A stretch of 64,000 nt of DNA from Ruegeria lacuscaerulensis (GCF_013033355.1 NZ_WQDY01000001.1:1-64000), one strand, 5' to 3'. Counted from the first letter of the stretch, positions 16,865 to 26,998 are shown. The notes: generated by a model from the letters alone, not told the origin. A program made the numbers and translations.

Positions 16865-18400
16865 ATGAATGCGCTCGTCTCGATGTCGGGAATTGAAAAG
16901 TCCTTTGCCGGCGTGCCGGCACTTAGCCAGGCCAACCTGGAAATCGCGCCCGGCGAGGTTCATGCGCTGATCGGCCAGAACGGTGCGGGCAAATCGACGA
17001 TGATCAAGGTTCTGACCGGAGTTTACGATCGGGATGCCGGCGACGTTCATCTGGCGGGTGTGCCAAGCCGCATTTCCACTCCGCGCGAAGCGCAGGAATC
17101 CGGAATTGCCACCATCTATCAAGAGCTCAACCTGGTGCCGCTGCGGTCAGTGACTGAAAACATCATCATGGGGTACGAGCCCAAACGTCTCGGCTTTCTG
17201 GTCGACTGGCGCGAGGGCAACATGCGCGCACGCGAGGTTCTTATGCGCTTTGGCATAGATATCGACGTGACCGAGCCGCTAGGAAATTTCTCGACAGCGA
17301 TCCAGCAGTTGGTTGCGATTGCGCGGGCTGTTTCGCTGGATGCGAAACTTGTCATCATGGACGAACCCACGTCGTCGCTGGATGCCAGCGAAGTCGAGGT
17401 GCTGTTCGGTGTTGTGCGCGAGTTGAAGAAACAGGGCGTGTCTGTTCTTTATGTTTCGCATTTCCTCGATGAGCTGTTCCAAATATGCGATCGAGTCACA
17501 ACGATGCGAGATGGGCGCACCGTCAGCACACGTAACGTCCAGGATACGACCAAACTGGAAATGATCGCGGACATGCTGGGCCGCAACAAGGATGAGATCG
17601 CGGCAGACGGTTTGACGGACTTCGCAGGTGCCAAGGCCAAGAAAGGCGATATCGTTTTGCGGGCGGACTCTGTTTCAACAGGCCCGCGGCTGACGCATTT
17701 CGACCTCACTCTCCACCGCGGGGAAATCGTTGGGCTGGGCGGATTGCTGGGCTCAGGCCGGACCGAGGCGGCGCGCGCTTTGTTCGGAGTGGACGGGAAA
17801 CGCAGCGGCGCAATCGAATTGCATGGCGTGGTCGGGCAACCGTCCGGACCGGGTGACGCGATCGTAAACGGCGTCGGCTTTCTGACCGAAGATCGCAAGG
17901 CCGAAGGGATCATTCCAGACATGTCCGTGCGCGAGAACATGACGCTGGCCCTGCTGCCGAAACTGGCCAGTCGTGGTCAAATCGACTTTGCCCGCGAGCG
18001 CGAGATTGTTCAGGCCTTTATCGACGATCTGGGCATCAAGGCGGCGCATATGGACCAACCCATTCGCGAATTGTCCGGCGGCAACCAGCAGAAGGTGCTG
18101 CTTGCCCGTTGGCTGGCGACGCAGCCCGACATCCTGATACTCGACGAGCCGACCCGAGGCGTGGATGTTGGCGCCAAGCGAGAGATCCAATCGTTCATTC
18201 GGTCTTATGTCGAGAAGGGGTTTGGCGTCGTTCTCATCAGTTCGGAATTCGAAGAACTGGTGGAAGGCGCCGATCGCATCGTGGTCATGCACGAGGGACG
18301 CTCGGTCAAGGAACTGACCAACCCCGGGGTCACCGAGAACATACTGGTGCGCGCGCTTGCGCATCATGAAGAAGGAACTGGTTCATGGAACGCGCAATGA
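16865..18400 (+). CDS. Sugar ABC transporter ATP-binding protein (RbsA type, two NBDs)
   Basis: A 511-residue protein with two nucleotide-binding domains in tandem. The first has Walker A GQNGAGKSTMIK (about 38-49) and Walker B KLVIMDEPTSS near 170; its signature motif is modified (NFSTAIQQLVAIARA). The second has an altered P-loop GLLGSGRTEAAR typical of RbsA/MglA C-domains, with signature LSGGNQQKVLLAR and LILDEPTRGVDVG. Start at ATG 16865 after GGAGGA. The next permease gene starts 16 bases before its stop. Confidence 0.93.
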   Translation: MNALVSMSGIEKSFAGVPALSQANLEIAPGEVHALIGQNGAGKSTMIKVLTGVYDRDAGDVHLAGVPSRISTPREAQESGIATIYQELNLVPLRSVTENIIMGYEPKRLGFLVDWREGNMRAREVLMRFGIDIDVTEPLGNFSTAIQQLVAIARAVSLDAKLVIMDEPTSSLDASEVEVLFGVVRELKKQGVSVLYVSHFLDELFQICDRVTTMRDGRTVSTRNVQDTTKLEMIADMLGRNKDEIAADGLTDFAGAKAKKGDIVLRADSVSTGPRLTHFDLTLHRGEIVGLGGLLGSGRTEAARALFGVDGKRSGAIELHGVVGQPSGPGDAIVNGVGFLTEDRKAEGIIPDMSVRENMTLALLPKLASRGQIDFAREREIVQAFIDDLGIKAAHMDQPIRELSGGNQQKVLLARWLATQPDILILDEPTRGVDVGAKREIQSFIRSYVEKGFGVVLISSEFEELVEGADRIVVMHEGRSVKELTNPGVTENILVRALAHHEEGTGSWNAQ

Positions 18401-19362
18401 AGTTGCCGCAACGGGTCGCATCAATGCCCTTCCGCTTTCACGGCGGCATCGCCGCGTTAGTCGCCCTGCTGGTGTTCAACGCGTTTTTCACACCTAATTT
18501 CCTGCAACTGCAAACCCTGTTCGTAAATATCAGCCAGGTCGCTACGATCGCCATCGTGGCCATGGGGATGACGCTGGTAATCGCCACGGGTGGGATCGAT
18601 CTGTCGGTTGGGGCGGTCATGGCGCTGGCGGGGGCGCTTGCTCCGTTGATCTTTCTGTCGGATCTGGGCTCTGCCAATCCGATGCTAGGCGTCACTTTGG
18701 CCATTGTCCTGCCGCTGTTCATTGCGGGGCTATGCGGGGTATTCAACGGCGTGATGGTTGCCGTGTTGAACGTGCAGCCCATCGTTGCGACGCTCATTCT
18801 CTTCATCTCTGGTCGCGGTATTGCCCAAGTCCTGACGAACGGGAACTTGCAGACGTTTTCAAACCCTTCATTCAGTTATCTTGGAACTGGTAAAGTGCTT
18901 GGATTGCCGTTCCAGGGCTGGCTGGCGCTGGCCATTGCCTGTGTGCTGTTTTGGGTGATCACCAGAACCACATGGGGCCGTTACTTGCTGGCCATAGGGG
19001 GCAATGAACGCGCGGCCTATCTGTCGGGTGGTCCCGTCCGACGGGTCAAGATCGGGGCCTATGTCATCTGCGCGGTGCTTGCGGGCCTAGCCGGTTTGAT
19101 CGTGGTTGCAATCAACTCGGCCTCGGACGCCGCGCGCAACGGCAATCTGATGGAGCTTGATGCCATCGCGGCCGCGGTTGTTGGCGGGGCTCTTTTGCAA
19201 GGCGGGCGAGCGCCGATCTTTGGTGCCATACTGGGTGCCGTCATCATCCAGTTGGTCAAATATACATTGTTGGCCAACGGGGTAGAGGACGAAGTTGCAC
19301 TGATCGCCAAGGCCGTTATCATTATCCTGGCCGTTTGGGTCCAGCAGTTTCGGAGGGCTTAA
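18385..19362 (+). CDS. Sugar ABC transporter permease (RbsC type), first
   Basis: A 325-residue inner-membrane protein with about eight to ten hydrophobic segments. It has the family signature [23 protein letters not shown] (in parts, about residues 52-74) and the C-terminal VVGGALLQGGRAPIFGAILGA. It overlaps the ATPase gene by 16 bases and is followed by a second, different permease, so the two probably form a heterodimeric channel. Confidence 0.92.
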   Translation: MERAMKLPQRVASMPFRFHGGIAALVALLVFNAFFTPNFLQLQTLFVNISQVATIAIVAMGMTLVIATGGIDLSVGAVMALAGALAPLIFLSDLGSANPMLGVTLAIVLPLFIAGLCGVFNGVMVAVLNVQPIVATLILFISGRGIAQVLTNGNLQTFSNPSFSYLGTGKVLGLPFQGWLALAIACVLFWVITRTTWGRYLLAIGGNERAAYLSGGPVRRVKIGAYVICAVLAGLAGLIVVAINSASDAARNGNLMELDAIAAAVVGGALLQGGRAPIFGAILGAVIIQLVKYTLLANGVEDEVALIAKAVIIILAVWVQQFRRA

Positions 19363-19365
19363 TCG

Positions 19366-20361
19366 ATGTTGGATGAAACGGCTTTTGACCTGCGAAAATA
19401 CCTTCGGCGTAATTCGGCCTCGGTGACGGTTTGGATCGCACTGCTGGCTTTGATTCTGTTCGGGCTGATGCGCTATGACAACTTTGGCAGCGCCTACAAT
19501 TTCTCGTCTTTCCTGAATTACAACGCGATGTTCATCGCGATTGCGCTGGGCATGTGTTTTGTGATCATGACCGGCGGGATTGATCTGTCGGTCGGATCAG
19601 TGGCGGCCTTTACCTCGGTTGTTGCGGCCTATCTCAGCCCGTATGGGATTCAGGTTGCGTTGCCGGGGGCCGTTCTTGCCGGGGTTGGTTTCGGGGCGAT
19701 CAACGCCTTTTGCATAATCATCCTTCGGATCCCGCCCTTCATCGCCACGCTGGCCACCATGCTGGCCGCAAAAGGCGGCGCATTGGTGATTTCGGGCGCC
19801 CAGACAATTTCGGTCGATTGGGGGTCGAACTTCACCAAGCTTGGCATGGGGCAGGCGTTTGGCCTGTTTCCATGGGCAATCGTCATCGTGGCCGGACTGA
19901 CTCTGGCACTTTGGCTGGTGCTGGAAAGAACCACCATCGGGCGGACCGTCTTGGCGATCGGTGGCAGCGAGGATGCCTCGAACCTCATGGGCCTGAAGGT
20001 CAATCGCGCCAAGGCTTTTGTCTACCTGCTGTCGGGTGGCTGTGCGGGGCTGGCCGGAGTCTTTCTGGCCTCGGGTTTTGGAGCTGGGCAACCCCTTGAA
20101 GGCATCGGATGGGAATTGTCAGCTATCGCTTCCGTGGTTGTAGGCGGCACTTTGTTGACGGGTGGGATGGGATCGATCCCTGCGACGGTCGCCGGCGCGT
20201 TGTTGCTGGGGCTGGTTTTCAACGTTCTAAACTTTGAAAACGGTCAGGGCACCATCAGTTTCAGTGCCTATTGGCAAATGGTCATACGTGGAGGCTTTCT
20301 ATTTGCGGTCATCCTTTTACAGTCTCGGGTTATTGCCAGGCAGCAGAAGGTCTTGGGTTAA
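19366..20361 (+). CDS. Sugar ABC transporter permease (RbsC type), second
   Basis: A 331-residue inner-membrane permease related to, but not a copy of, the one just upstream. It carries [21 protein letters not shown] (split across residues about 63-83) and [21 protein letters not shown]. It starts three bases after the previous stop and its own TAA stop overlaps the ATG of the enolase-superfamily gene (TAATG), so translation is likely coupled. Confidence 0.92.
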   Translation: MLDETAFDLRKYLRRNSASVTVWIALLALILFGLMRYDNFGSAYNFSSFLNYNAMFIAIALGMCFVIMTGGIDLSVGSVAAFTSVVAAYLSPYGIQVALPGAVLAGVGFGAINAFCIIILRIPPFIATLATMLAAKGGALVISGAQTISVDWGSNFTKLGMGQAFGLFPWAIVIVAGLTLALWLVLERTTIGRTVLAIGGSEDASNLMGLKVNRAKAFVYLLSGGCAGLAGVFLASGFGAGQPLEGIGWELSAIASVVVGGTLLTGGMGSIPATVAGALLLGLVFNVLNFENGQGTISFSAYWQMVIRGGFLFAVILLQSRVIARQQKVLG

Positions 20362-21458
20362 TGAATCGCATAGAAAGTGTATCAGCGCGGCTGTTCAACG
20401 TTCCGCTCGCAGAGGTCCTGGTCGACGCCAAACATGGGGATCACACGTTTTTTCAATTGATCACGGTCACCATTCAAACCTCGGATGGGGTCGAGGGGGT
20501 CGGGTATACCTATACCGGGGGCAAGGGTGGTCACGCCATTCTGGCGATGATCAAGCATGACCTGTCACCGTTCCTTGTTGGACAAGACGCCGAACAGATC
20601 GAAAGCCTGTACGATGCCATGCAGTGGCACGTGCACTACGTCGCACGGGGCGGGATCGCCTCGTTTGCCATCTCGGCCGTGGATATTGCACTGTGGGATA
20701 TTCGCGGCAGAACGCAGAATGCGCCATTGTGGCAGATGGCCGGTGGAGCGTCGAAAAGGTGCAAGGCCTATGCCGGCGGGATCGACCTGAATTTCTCGTT
20801 GGAGAAACTGCTGCGTCAGACCGAAGGGTACCTTGCGCGTGGGTTCAACGCAGTCAAGATCAAGGTCGGTCAACCAGACCTGGCCGACGATCTTGCACGT
20901 GCCCGGGCGGTGCGCGAGATGCTAGGGCCGGACCGGTTCTTCATGGTCGATGCGAATTACTCTATGAGTGTCGAACAGGCCATCGTCGCTGCCAGAGGGT
21001 TCGCCGACTGCGATATCCTGTGGTTCGAGGAACCGACAATTCCAGACGACTACAAAGGTTATGGCCGAATTGTCGAAGCGACGGGCGTTCCCCTTGCCAT
21101 GGGTGAAAACTTGCACACCATGCACGAATTTGAATACGCCTTTGATGACGCGAAACTGAGTTTTATCCAGCCCGATGCCTCAAACTGCGGTGGAATCACC
21201 GGCTGGCTGCGCGTGGCCGCGCTAAGCGCACAACACGGCATTCCGGTTTGCAGTCATGGGATGCAGGAACTGCACGTCAGCCTTGTTTCTGCGCAACCCA
21301 ACGCAGGGTGGCTGGAAGTACACTCATTTCCGATAGACCAGTACACGACCCGTCCGCTGGTTGTGGAAGACTGTCTGGCCGTAGCCCCGGATACCCCGGG
21401 AACCGGAGTGGCGTTCGACTGGGAAAAATTGAATGCGGAACACAAGGAGATGCAATAA
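20361..21458 (+). CDS. Enolase-superfamily sugar-acid dehydratase (mandelate racemase subgroup)
   Basis: A 365-residue enzyme. The barrel shows the catalytic KIKVG (KxK, about residues 164-168), metal ligands in [13 protein letters not shown] and GENLHTMHE, the QPDASNCGG strand and a SHGMQELH segment supplying the catalytic His, so it belongs to the mandelate-racemase subgroup. The N-terminal lid [14 protein letters not shown] and YTYTGGKGG recalls galactarate/talarate dehydratases, a plausible but unproved assignment. Start at the TAATG junction with the permease. Confidence 0.85.
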   Translation: MNRIESVSARLFNVPLAEVLVDAKHGDHTFFQLITVTIQTSDGVEGVGYTYTGGKGGHAILAMIKHDLSPFLVGQDAEQIESLYDAMQWHVHYVARGGIASFAISAVDIALWDIRGRTQNAPLWQMAGGASKRCKAYAGGIDLNFSLEKLLRQTEGYLARGFNAVKIKVGQPDLADDLARARAVREMLGPDRFFMVDANYSMSVEQAIVAARGFADCDILWFEEPTIPDDYKGYGRIVEATGVPLAMGENLHTMHEFEYAFDDAKLSFIQPDASNCGGITGWLRVAALSAQHGIPVCSHGMQELHVSLVSAQPNAGWLEVHSFPIDQYTTRPLVVEDCLAVAPDTPGTGVAFDWEKLNAEHKEMQ

Positions 21459-22498
21459 TGACGACCCAGACGATCTCTGCGGCATACTACAGGGGCGATA
21501 AGAGCTTTGCTGTAGAGCAAGCCCAAGCGACTGCTCCGGGCCCAGGCGAGGTTGCCGTTCGCGTTGCCTATTGCGGGATTTGCGGGACGGATATGCACGT
21601 CTACCACGGCAACATGGATGCCCGCGTCGGCCTGAACCGGGTGATTGGGCATGAGATGTCAGGTGTCGTCGAAGCGGTGGGCGAGGGCGTCGATACGGTC
21701 GAACCCGGCCAGAAGGTCGTTGTCCGACCGCTTGATCACTGCGGAGAATGCCCAGCTTGCAAGCGGGGGCATCAGCATATCTGTCAGAATCTCAAGTTTC
21801 TCGGCCTCGACACCGATGGCGCGATGCAAGAGATCTGGACTGTTCCGGCCCACACGTTGCACGTTCTGCCGGATGACTTGCGCATGGATCACGCGGCGCT
21901 GATCGAGCCGGTTGCCGTTGCCTGCCACGATGTGCGGCTGTCTGACCTGCAACCTGGAGAGGACGTTGTCGTTATCGGCGGCGGCCCGATTGGCATCCTG
22001 GTTGCCATGGTTGCGCGGGACGCGGGTGGAAATGTCGTAATTTCCGAAGTGAATCCGAACCGTCTTGCGATAGCTGAAAAACTTGGCTTTGACACGATCA
22101 ACCCAACCGAAACCGACCTAGTGTCCACAATCAATGCGCGCACGGGCGACAAAGGGGCAGATGTGGTTTTCGAGGTGTCAGGAACGCAGCCCGGTGTCGA
22201 TGCAATGTCCGCCGTTGCCGCGACTCGGGCCCGGATCGTAGTGGTCGCGATTCATGCTCAAAAACCTCAGATAGACCTGTTCCAGTTCTTCTGGCGAGAG
22301 CTGCAACTGATCGGTGCTCGGGTCTATGAGCCAGAGGATTACGAGAGAGCCATTGCAGTTGTCGCCTCGGGCGGAGTGGACGCGGATGTTGTGATCACGG
22401 ACGTCAGCCCACTGGCAGACATCCAGGCCGCGTTCGAAGCACTGGATCGCAGCCCAGCCGCGATGAAAAGCCTGATCGAAGTAGGACCGCGTTCATGA
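21458..22498 (+). CDS. Zinc-dependent alcohol/sugar dehydrogenase (MDR family)
   Basis: A 346-residue medium-chain dehydrogenase. Catalytic zinc ligands are seen in YCGICGTD and GHEMSG; the structural zinc loop is HCGECPACKRGHQHIC (about residues 88-103). The Rossmann motif VVIGGGPIGILVA is at about 170-182. It likely oxidises a secondary hydroxyl of a sugar or polyol, as in sorbitol or threonine dehydrogenases. Its ATG overlaps the previous stop (TAATG) and its stop overlaps the next start (ATGA). Confidence 0.88.
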   Translation: MTTQTISAAYYRGDKSFAVEQAQATAPGPGEVAVRVAYCGICGTDMHVYHGNMDARVGLNRVIGHEMSGVVEAVGEGVDTVEPGQKVVVRPLDHCGECPACKRGHQHICQNLKFLGLDTDGAMQEIWTVPAHTLHVLPDDLRMDHAALIEPVAVACHDVRLSDLQPGEDVVVIGGGPIGILVAMVARDAGGNVVISEVNPNRLAIAEKLGFDTINPTETDLVSTINARTGDKGADVVFEVSGTQPGVDAMSAVAATRARIVVVAIHAQKPQIDLFQFFWRELQLIGARVYEPEDYERAIAVVASGGVDADVVITDVSPLADIQAAFEALDRSPAAMKSLIEVGPRS

Positions 22499-23265
22499 GT
22501 GTTTTGCAAAGTTTCGACCTGACGGGAAAGACGGCCCTTGTGACCGGGTGCAAACGCGGTATCGGGCGCGGTATGGCCGAAGCATTGGCATCGGCCGGAG
22601 CCAATATCATCGGAGTGTCCGCCTCGCTCGAGCTGTCTGGCTCGGATGTCGAAAAAGCCGTGACGGCGATGGGACGCAATTTCCGGGCCTACCAATGCGA
22701 CTTCTCGGATCGCGCCGCGCTGCATGGGTTCATTGATCAGTTGAGGGCCGACGGACAAATCCCTGATATACTTGTCAACAATGCCGGCACGATCAAACGC
22801 AAACCCGCCGCCGAACACCCGGACGACTGGTGGGACGAAGTGATGGAGGTGAACCTGTCCTCGCAGTTCGTTCTGTCACGCGAGATCGGCAAGGACATGC
22901 TGGCTCGCGGCTCGGGGAAGATCATCTTCACTGCATCGCTGCTGACATTTCAGGGCGGCATCACCGTTCCGGGCTATGCGGCCTCGAAAGGCGGGATTGG
23001 ACAGCTGACCAAAGCCTTGGCCAACGAATGGGCCGGGCAGGGCGTAAACGTGAATGCGATCGCGCCTGGCTACATCGCGACCGACAACACCCAAGCCCTG
23101 CGGGATGATCCGGTCCGGTCGAAGTCGATCCTGGAACGAACACCCCAAGGCCGTTGGGGTACGCCCGTTGATTTTGCCGGACCGGTGGTCTTTCTGGCCT
23201 CTGCTGCGTCGGACTTCGTCAACGGTGAAATCCTTGTAGTCGACGGGGGCTGGATGGGGCGTTAG
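22495..23265 (+). CDS. SDR family oxidoreductase, KduD/gluconate-dehydrogenase-like
   Basis: A 256-residue classical SDR: TGCKRGIGRGMAEALA cofactor motif, NNAGTIKRKP, catalytic Tyr and Lys in GYAASKGGIGQLTKALA (about residues 161-177), and IAPGYIATDNTQALRDD, a sequence typical of 2-deoxy-D-gluconate 3-dehydrogenase (KduD) and 5-keto-gluconate reductases. It overlaps the zinc dehydrogenase gene by four bases. It closes the operon, 30 bases before the convergent yjbQ. Confidence 0.86.
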   Translation: MSVLQSFDLTGKTALVTGCKRGIGRGMAEALASAGANIIGVSASLELSGSDVEKAVTAMGRNFRAYQCDFSDRAALHGFIDQLRADGQIPDILVNNAGTIKRKPAAEHPDDWWDEVMEVNLSSQFVLSREIGKDMLARGSGKIIFTASLLTFQGGITVPGYAASKGGIGQLTKALANEWAGQGVNVNAIAPGYIATDNTQALRDDPVRSKSILERTPQGRWGTPVDFAGPVVFLASAASDFVNGEILVVDGGWMGR

Positions 23266-23295
23266 CACTGCCAACGCTCCATGTCATCCAAGGCA

Positions 23296-23715
23296 TCACG
23301 TCCCGATGTAGTGCACCTTCAATCGGCGTGCATTGGGTGCTTCCCGATGTTCGAACAGGTACAGGCTTTGTACGCGACCCAGCGGAAGCTGCCCCTGTTC
23401 GACCGGGATCGATACCTGAGTTTGCGTCAACAGCGCCCGCAGATGCGATGGAGCGTTGTCGTCCTCGGTCGGGCGGTGGTGATACTTGCCTGGTGACTTG
23501 GGTACGAGTTTCTCGAAGAACGTCTCGATATCCTTGAGCACTTCGGGATCGGCATTGGCCTGCACCAACAGCGCGGCACCGGTGTGGGCGCACCAAAGGG
23601 TCAGCAAGCCCGAGACAAATTCGTGTTCGAACACCGCACGCTGAACGATCCCGCTGATGTCGATGAGGGATTTGCCCGGCGTTTCAATGGACAGGTCAAA
23701 AAACTGTTGTTTCAT
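23296..23715 (-). CDS. YjbQ / UPF0047 family protein
   Basis: A 139-residue small protein of the YjbQ family. The hallmarks are CAHTGAALLVQANADPEV (about residues 42-59), the histidine pair in KYHHRPTEDDNAPSHLRA (about 78-95) and GQLPLGRVQSLYLFEHRE at the C-terminus. Family members have been linked to secondary thiamine-phosphate synthase activity, but the physiological role is poorly known. It is the last gene in the minus-strand run, 112 bases behind the isomerase, and may have its own promoter. Confidence 0.88.
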   Translation of the reverse strand: MKQQFFDLSIETPGKSLIDISGIVQRAVFEHEFVSGLLTLWCAHTGAALLVQANADPEVLKDIETFFEKLVPKSPGKYHHRPTEDDNAPSHLRALLTQTQVSIPVEQGQLPLGRVQSLYLFEHREAPNARRLKVHYIGT

Positions 23716-23827
23716 CCAGCAGGCCCTTTCCTTGATTTCACGCGAACGCGCCCAGCTTTCTACATCTCACTTGGCATTCAGCAATGGGGGTCAAACTTTT
23801 GATTTTGAACGCATATTGACTGCATTT

Positions 23828-24691
23828 TCATGCAAACAGGCTTTTAAACTGGTCCACACACAGACGAAAACCATCTTCGAAGTTCCCGTTGCCGGGTTGA
23901 TAAACGCTTTCGAAAGAAATGACGCCATCATAGCCGTCGGATCTGAGCGCGTCCGCGATGGGTTGGAACAAAGGCGCAAGCTGACCTTCCCCCATGCGGC
24001 GCACTTCCAGCGTTGCCCGCGGCGTGTCGACCTTTACGTCCTTGATGTGAATGTGACCCAGGTAGCCGCCGCGCAGTTCTTCATAACCGTCTGGGTATGC
24101 CAGTTCATGGCACCAGCAGTTGTTTCCGGGGTCCCACAGCACTTTCAAAGAGTCTTTTGCGTCTAACTCGTCAATCAGCTTGCGGGCTGTATAGTTGGAA
24201 TTGACCAGCGTGCCGTTTCCGGTTTCCACGACAAGCGTCACGCCCTCAGCTCTTGCCAGTTCAACCGCCGGCGCGATCAGCGGCGGCATCGAGTCCCATA
24301 CCCCATGCGCCACGTTCCACTTCTCGGCGCCGTTTTTTCCCCAGAGTATCTGCTCTTTTCGTTGCGTCATGATCCGAACCAGCGGAGACGCAACAACATG
24401 CGCCATGTCGATCACGCGTTTCAAGGCGTCCATATGCCGAGTGTGCAGGTCGTCGCCGGGCCTGTTGGCAGCTGTCATCCCCGCAAAGATATGGCGCGAC
24501 AGACACGACACAGGCTTGCCCCGGTCGCGCAAAAGCGCGTCGATCTCGGCAATTTCCTGCGGGGAATGGTCTCCGACCTCTGAATCGCCAACGAATTGAA
24601 GCTCTGCATAGTCCAGACCGAATTCGTCCATTACGTCCACGGCATGCCGCAGATCGCGGGAAATGCCGTCGCAAATTACACCTAATTTCAT
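23828..24691 (-). CDS. Sugar phosphate isomerase/epimerase family TIM barrel
   Basis: A 287-residue xylose-isomerase-like TIM-barrel protein. Candidate metal ligands are the Glu in LVVETGNG, the Asp in LWDPGNN, the His in GHIHIKDVK and the Glu in ISFESVY. Such proteins epimerise, isomerise or act as lyases on sugars, ketosugars and inositols, often with Gfo/Idh/MocA partners. ATG at 24691 follows GAGGGG; longer starts would run into the neighbouring gene. It is 11 bases downstream of the beta-hydroxyacid dehydrogenase gene. Confidence 0.85.
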   Translation of the reverse strand: MKLGVICDGISRDLRHAVDVMDEFGLDYAELQFVGDSEVGDHSPQEIAEIDALLRDRGKPVSCLSRHIFAGMTAANRPGDDLHTRHMDALKRVIDMAHVVASPLVRIMTQRKEQILWGKNGAEKWNVAHGVWDSMPPLIAPAVELARAEGVTLVVETGNGTLVNSNYTARKLIDELDAKDSLKVLWDPGNNCWCHELAYPDGYEELRGGYLGHIHIKDVKVDTPRATLEVRRMGEGQLAPLFQPIADALRSDGYDGVISFESVYQPGNGNFEDGFRLCVDQFKSLFA

Positions 24692-24702
24692 GTCCGGTCC
24701 CC

Positions 24703-25593
24703 TCAGCGATGCAATTCTGCGCCAACGATCTCTTCGATGACGCGAGTACACACCCAGTTGTCGCCATTCGGGTACTTGGTTTTTCCGGCGTGAAAGATCT
24801 GCATTGCGGATGACGCTGTGTGCATGGGAACGCCCAATGCACCGGCCAGTGCTAGAGAGATCGTCAGGTCCTTATGCATGGTTGCGATATGACTACCGGT
24901 GGCTTCGAACTTGCGATCAATGATGTTTTCAAGGGCGGTATTCACGACGCCGCACCCCGCGCTGGATGAGGAGAACACATCAAGCAATGCCTGACCGCTG
25001 ACACCGGCTTTGGCCGCCAGGGCCGCAGCCTCGAATGTGGCGGAAAAGATCGATCCGATAAGGGATTGCAGGCAGGCTTTCACGGTTTGCCCGTCGCCGG
25101 CGTTTTCTCCAACCCGATGAATGGTTGCCGACACTGCCTGCATGACTTCGGCATTTTGGTCCAGCACATCCGCAGCGCCGGCAGCCATCATCGTCAATGT
25201 GCCGGTCTGCGCGCCGGGAAATCCACCCGAGACCGGAGTGTCGATCAGGTGGATGCCTGCGCCCTCCATGTCTTGCCCGATAGCGCTTGCTTCGGCCGGG
25301 GTAATGGTCGCCGATAGGATGACAGTTCCGCCTTTGGCCATGTTCGCAACCAAGCCATTTTCACCCAGAATGACATCGCGGGCCTGATCTCCGTTCATCA
25401 CCATGACAAACACAGCGGCGGCGTGACGGCCGACCTGTCCCACGCTGTCCTTGGCCAAGCCGCCCATGTCGGTAAATGCCTTCATGCGCGTCTCGCTCAG
25501 GTCGAAACCTGATGTTTCAAAGCCATTCTTGATCAGGTTCTTGGCAAGGCCGCTGCCCATGTCGCCAAGACCGATTACGCCTGCAGTTTTCAT
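24703..25593 (-). CDS. NAD(P)-dependent beta-hydroxyacid dehydrogenase (LtnD/GarR-like)
   Basis: A 296-residue HIBADH-family enzyme with VIGLGDMGSGLAKNL at the N-terminus, the canonical substrate loop IDTPVSGGFPGAQTG (about residues 118-132) and the catalytic Lys in GQTVKACLQSL near 172. Closest by eye to L-threonate dehydrogenases (2-oxo-acid forming), but the substrate cannot be fixed. A GGGAGGA site precedes the ATG. Between this gene and uxuA upstream lie 223 gene-free bases that may hold a promoter. Confidence 0.85.
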   Translation of the reverse strand: MKTAGVIGLGDMGSGLAKNLIKNGFETSGFDLSETRMKAFTDMGGLAKDSVGQVGRHAAAVFVMVMNGDQARDVILGENGLVANMAKGGTVILSATITPAEASAIGQDMEGAGIHLIDTPVSGGFPGAQTGTLTMMAAGAADVLDQNAEVMQAVSATIHRVGENAGDGQTVKACLQSLIGSIFSATFEAAALAAKAGVSGQALLDVFSSSSAGCGVVNTALENIIDRKFEATGSHIATMHKDLTISLALAGALGVPMHTASSAMQIFHAGKTKYPNGDNWVCTRVIEEIVGAELHR

Positions 25594-25816
25594 AAATAAT
25601 CCTCCCGTTTTCCGCCATTTCCGTATGGCAGACGTTTCGAAAAATGATGCCCAATCGCATCGGTTTTCGCGGGAGTTTCACGCGTCTTGAACAGACGTCG
25701 GGCGAGTCCGGAAGACACCCCGCTGCCCGTATACGTAATGTAAGTAAACGAAGAATGCGGCGCGCAGGCAAGCAAAGAAGTGTTGCGGGTGGAAAGAAAC
25801 TGTCTGATCCGACGCG

Positions 25817-26998
25817 TTAGGAAAACGCCGCCATGATGCCGCGCAGTTCCGCCAGCCCGCGCATTCGTCCGATCAGCGGATAACCGGGAGTACTGTGTCC
25901 GCCCAGATCGCTCAGCAGTTCTTGTCCGTGGTCAGGCCGCATCGGAATTTGCCAGTCGCCACGCCCTTGGGATTTGCGGCAGCGCTGTTCGTTCATCAAC
26001 TCGCGAATGGTGCCGACCATGTCGGTGTCGCCCTCCAGATGCGGGGCCTCAAAGAAGTCTGGCTTCTGGCTGTATGACCCCGCGATGCGTCTGGTGTTCC
26101 GCAAGTGAACAAAGTGAATCCGGCCGCCATGTCTACGCACGAAGTCCGGCCCATCGAATTCGGGGGACACTCCCAGCGAGCCGGTACACAACGTTGCGCC
26201 GTTCGCCTGCAAATCAACCGCATTCAGAACGGCGCCGTAGTCATCGGTGCTGGACATGACCCGCGGCAGACCGAGCAACGAGAACGGCGGATCATCCGGA
26301 TGACAGCACAAGCGTAGATCTAGTTCTTGGGCCTCTGGGGCGACCTCGGAAAGGAAGTCTATGAGGTTTGCGCGAAGCTGGTCACGGCCTATGTGCGCAT
26401 ATGTCCGCAACAAAGAGCGTACGTCCTGCACGCTCCACTGATCGTTGGCGCCGGGCAGCCCCGCAGTGACATTGTGCTGCAACTGGGCTTTGGATTCATC
26501 CGACATGCGCAAGAAACGATCCTTGGCCGTTTGCTGGACGTCGCTGGAATAGTCTTCCGACGCACCTGGACGTTCGAGAATATATATGTCGAATGCAGCA
26601 AAATCGGTCAGGTCGAACAGCATGGCCGTTCCGCCATGCGGCTGCGGGGCGCGAAGGGCGGTGCGTGTCCAATCCAGGATTGGCATGAAGTTGTAGCAAA
26701 CGACTTTGACTCCACGGGCGGACAGGGCTCTGAGGCTGGACTTGTAAGCCTGGAGATGTTCGGCCATGTCTGTGGATTGCGTCTTGATCGCCTCGGAGAC
26801 GGGCAGGCTTTCGACAACGTCCCAACTGTACCCGTCAGCGGTCAGAACGGCCTGCCGGTCGGCGATGCTCTGTTCGTCCCAGGGCTGTCCCGGTGGGATG
26901 TGATGCAGCGCGGTGACAATGCCCTGAACCCCGACTTGATGGAGATCGACCAGGGCGATCGGATCTTCGGGTCCGAACCAACGCCAGCATTGTTTCAT
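25817..26998 (-). CDS. uxuA: Mannonate dehydratase
   Basis: A 393-residue enzyme of the UxuA family: it dehydrates D-mannonate to 2-keto-3-deoxygluconate in hexuronate breakdown. Recognisable segments are WRWFGPEDPI and IVTALHHIPPGQPW at the N-terminus, VKVVCYNFMPILDWTRT (about 98-114), CCHPDDPPFSLLGLPR with metal ligands, FVHLRNTRR and RPDHGQELLSD. The ATG at 26998 overlaps the preceding Gfo/Idh/MocA stop as ATGA; an ATG nine bases earlier is possible. Last gene of a four-gene coupled chain. Confidence 0.95.
   Translation of the reverse strand: MKQCWRWFGPEDPIALVDLHQVGVQGIVTALHHIPPGQPWDEQSIADRQAVLTADGYSWDVVESLPVSEAIKTQSTDMAEHLQAYKSSLRALSARGVKVVCYNFMPILDWTRTALRAPQPHGGTAMLFDLTDFAAFDIYILERPGASEDYSSDVQQTAKDRFLRMSDESKAQLQHNVTAGLPGANDQWSVQDVRSLLRTYAHIGRDQLRANLIDFLSEVAPEAQELDLRLCCHPDDPPFSLLGLPRVMSSTDDYGAVLNAVDLQANGATLCTGSLGVSPEFDGPDFVRRHGGRIHFVHLRNTRRIAGSYSQKPDFFEAPHLEGDTDMVGTIRELMNEQRCRKSQGRGDWQIPMRPDHGQELLSDLGGHSTPGYPLIGRMRGLAELRGIMAAFS

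Noticed and set aside
23791..23802. TCAAACTTTTGA small inverted repeat before yjbQ
   Set aside because: Arms of only five bases; too common to call an operator.
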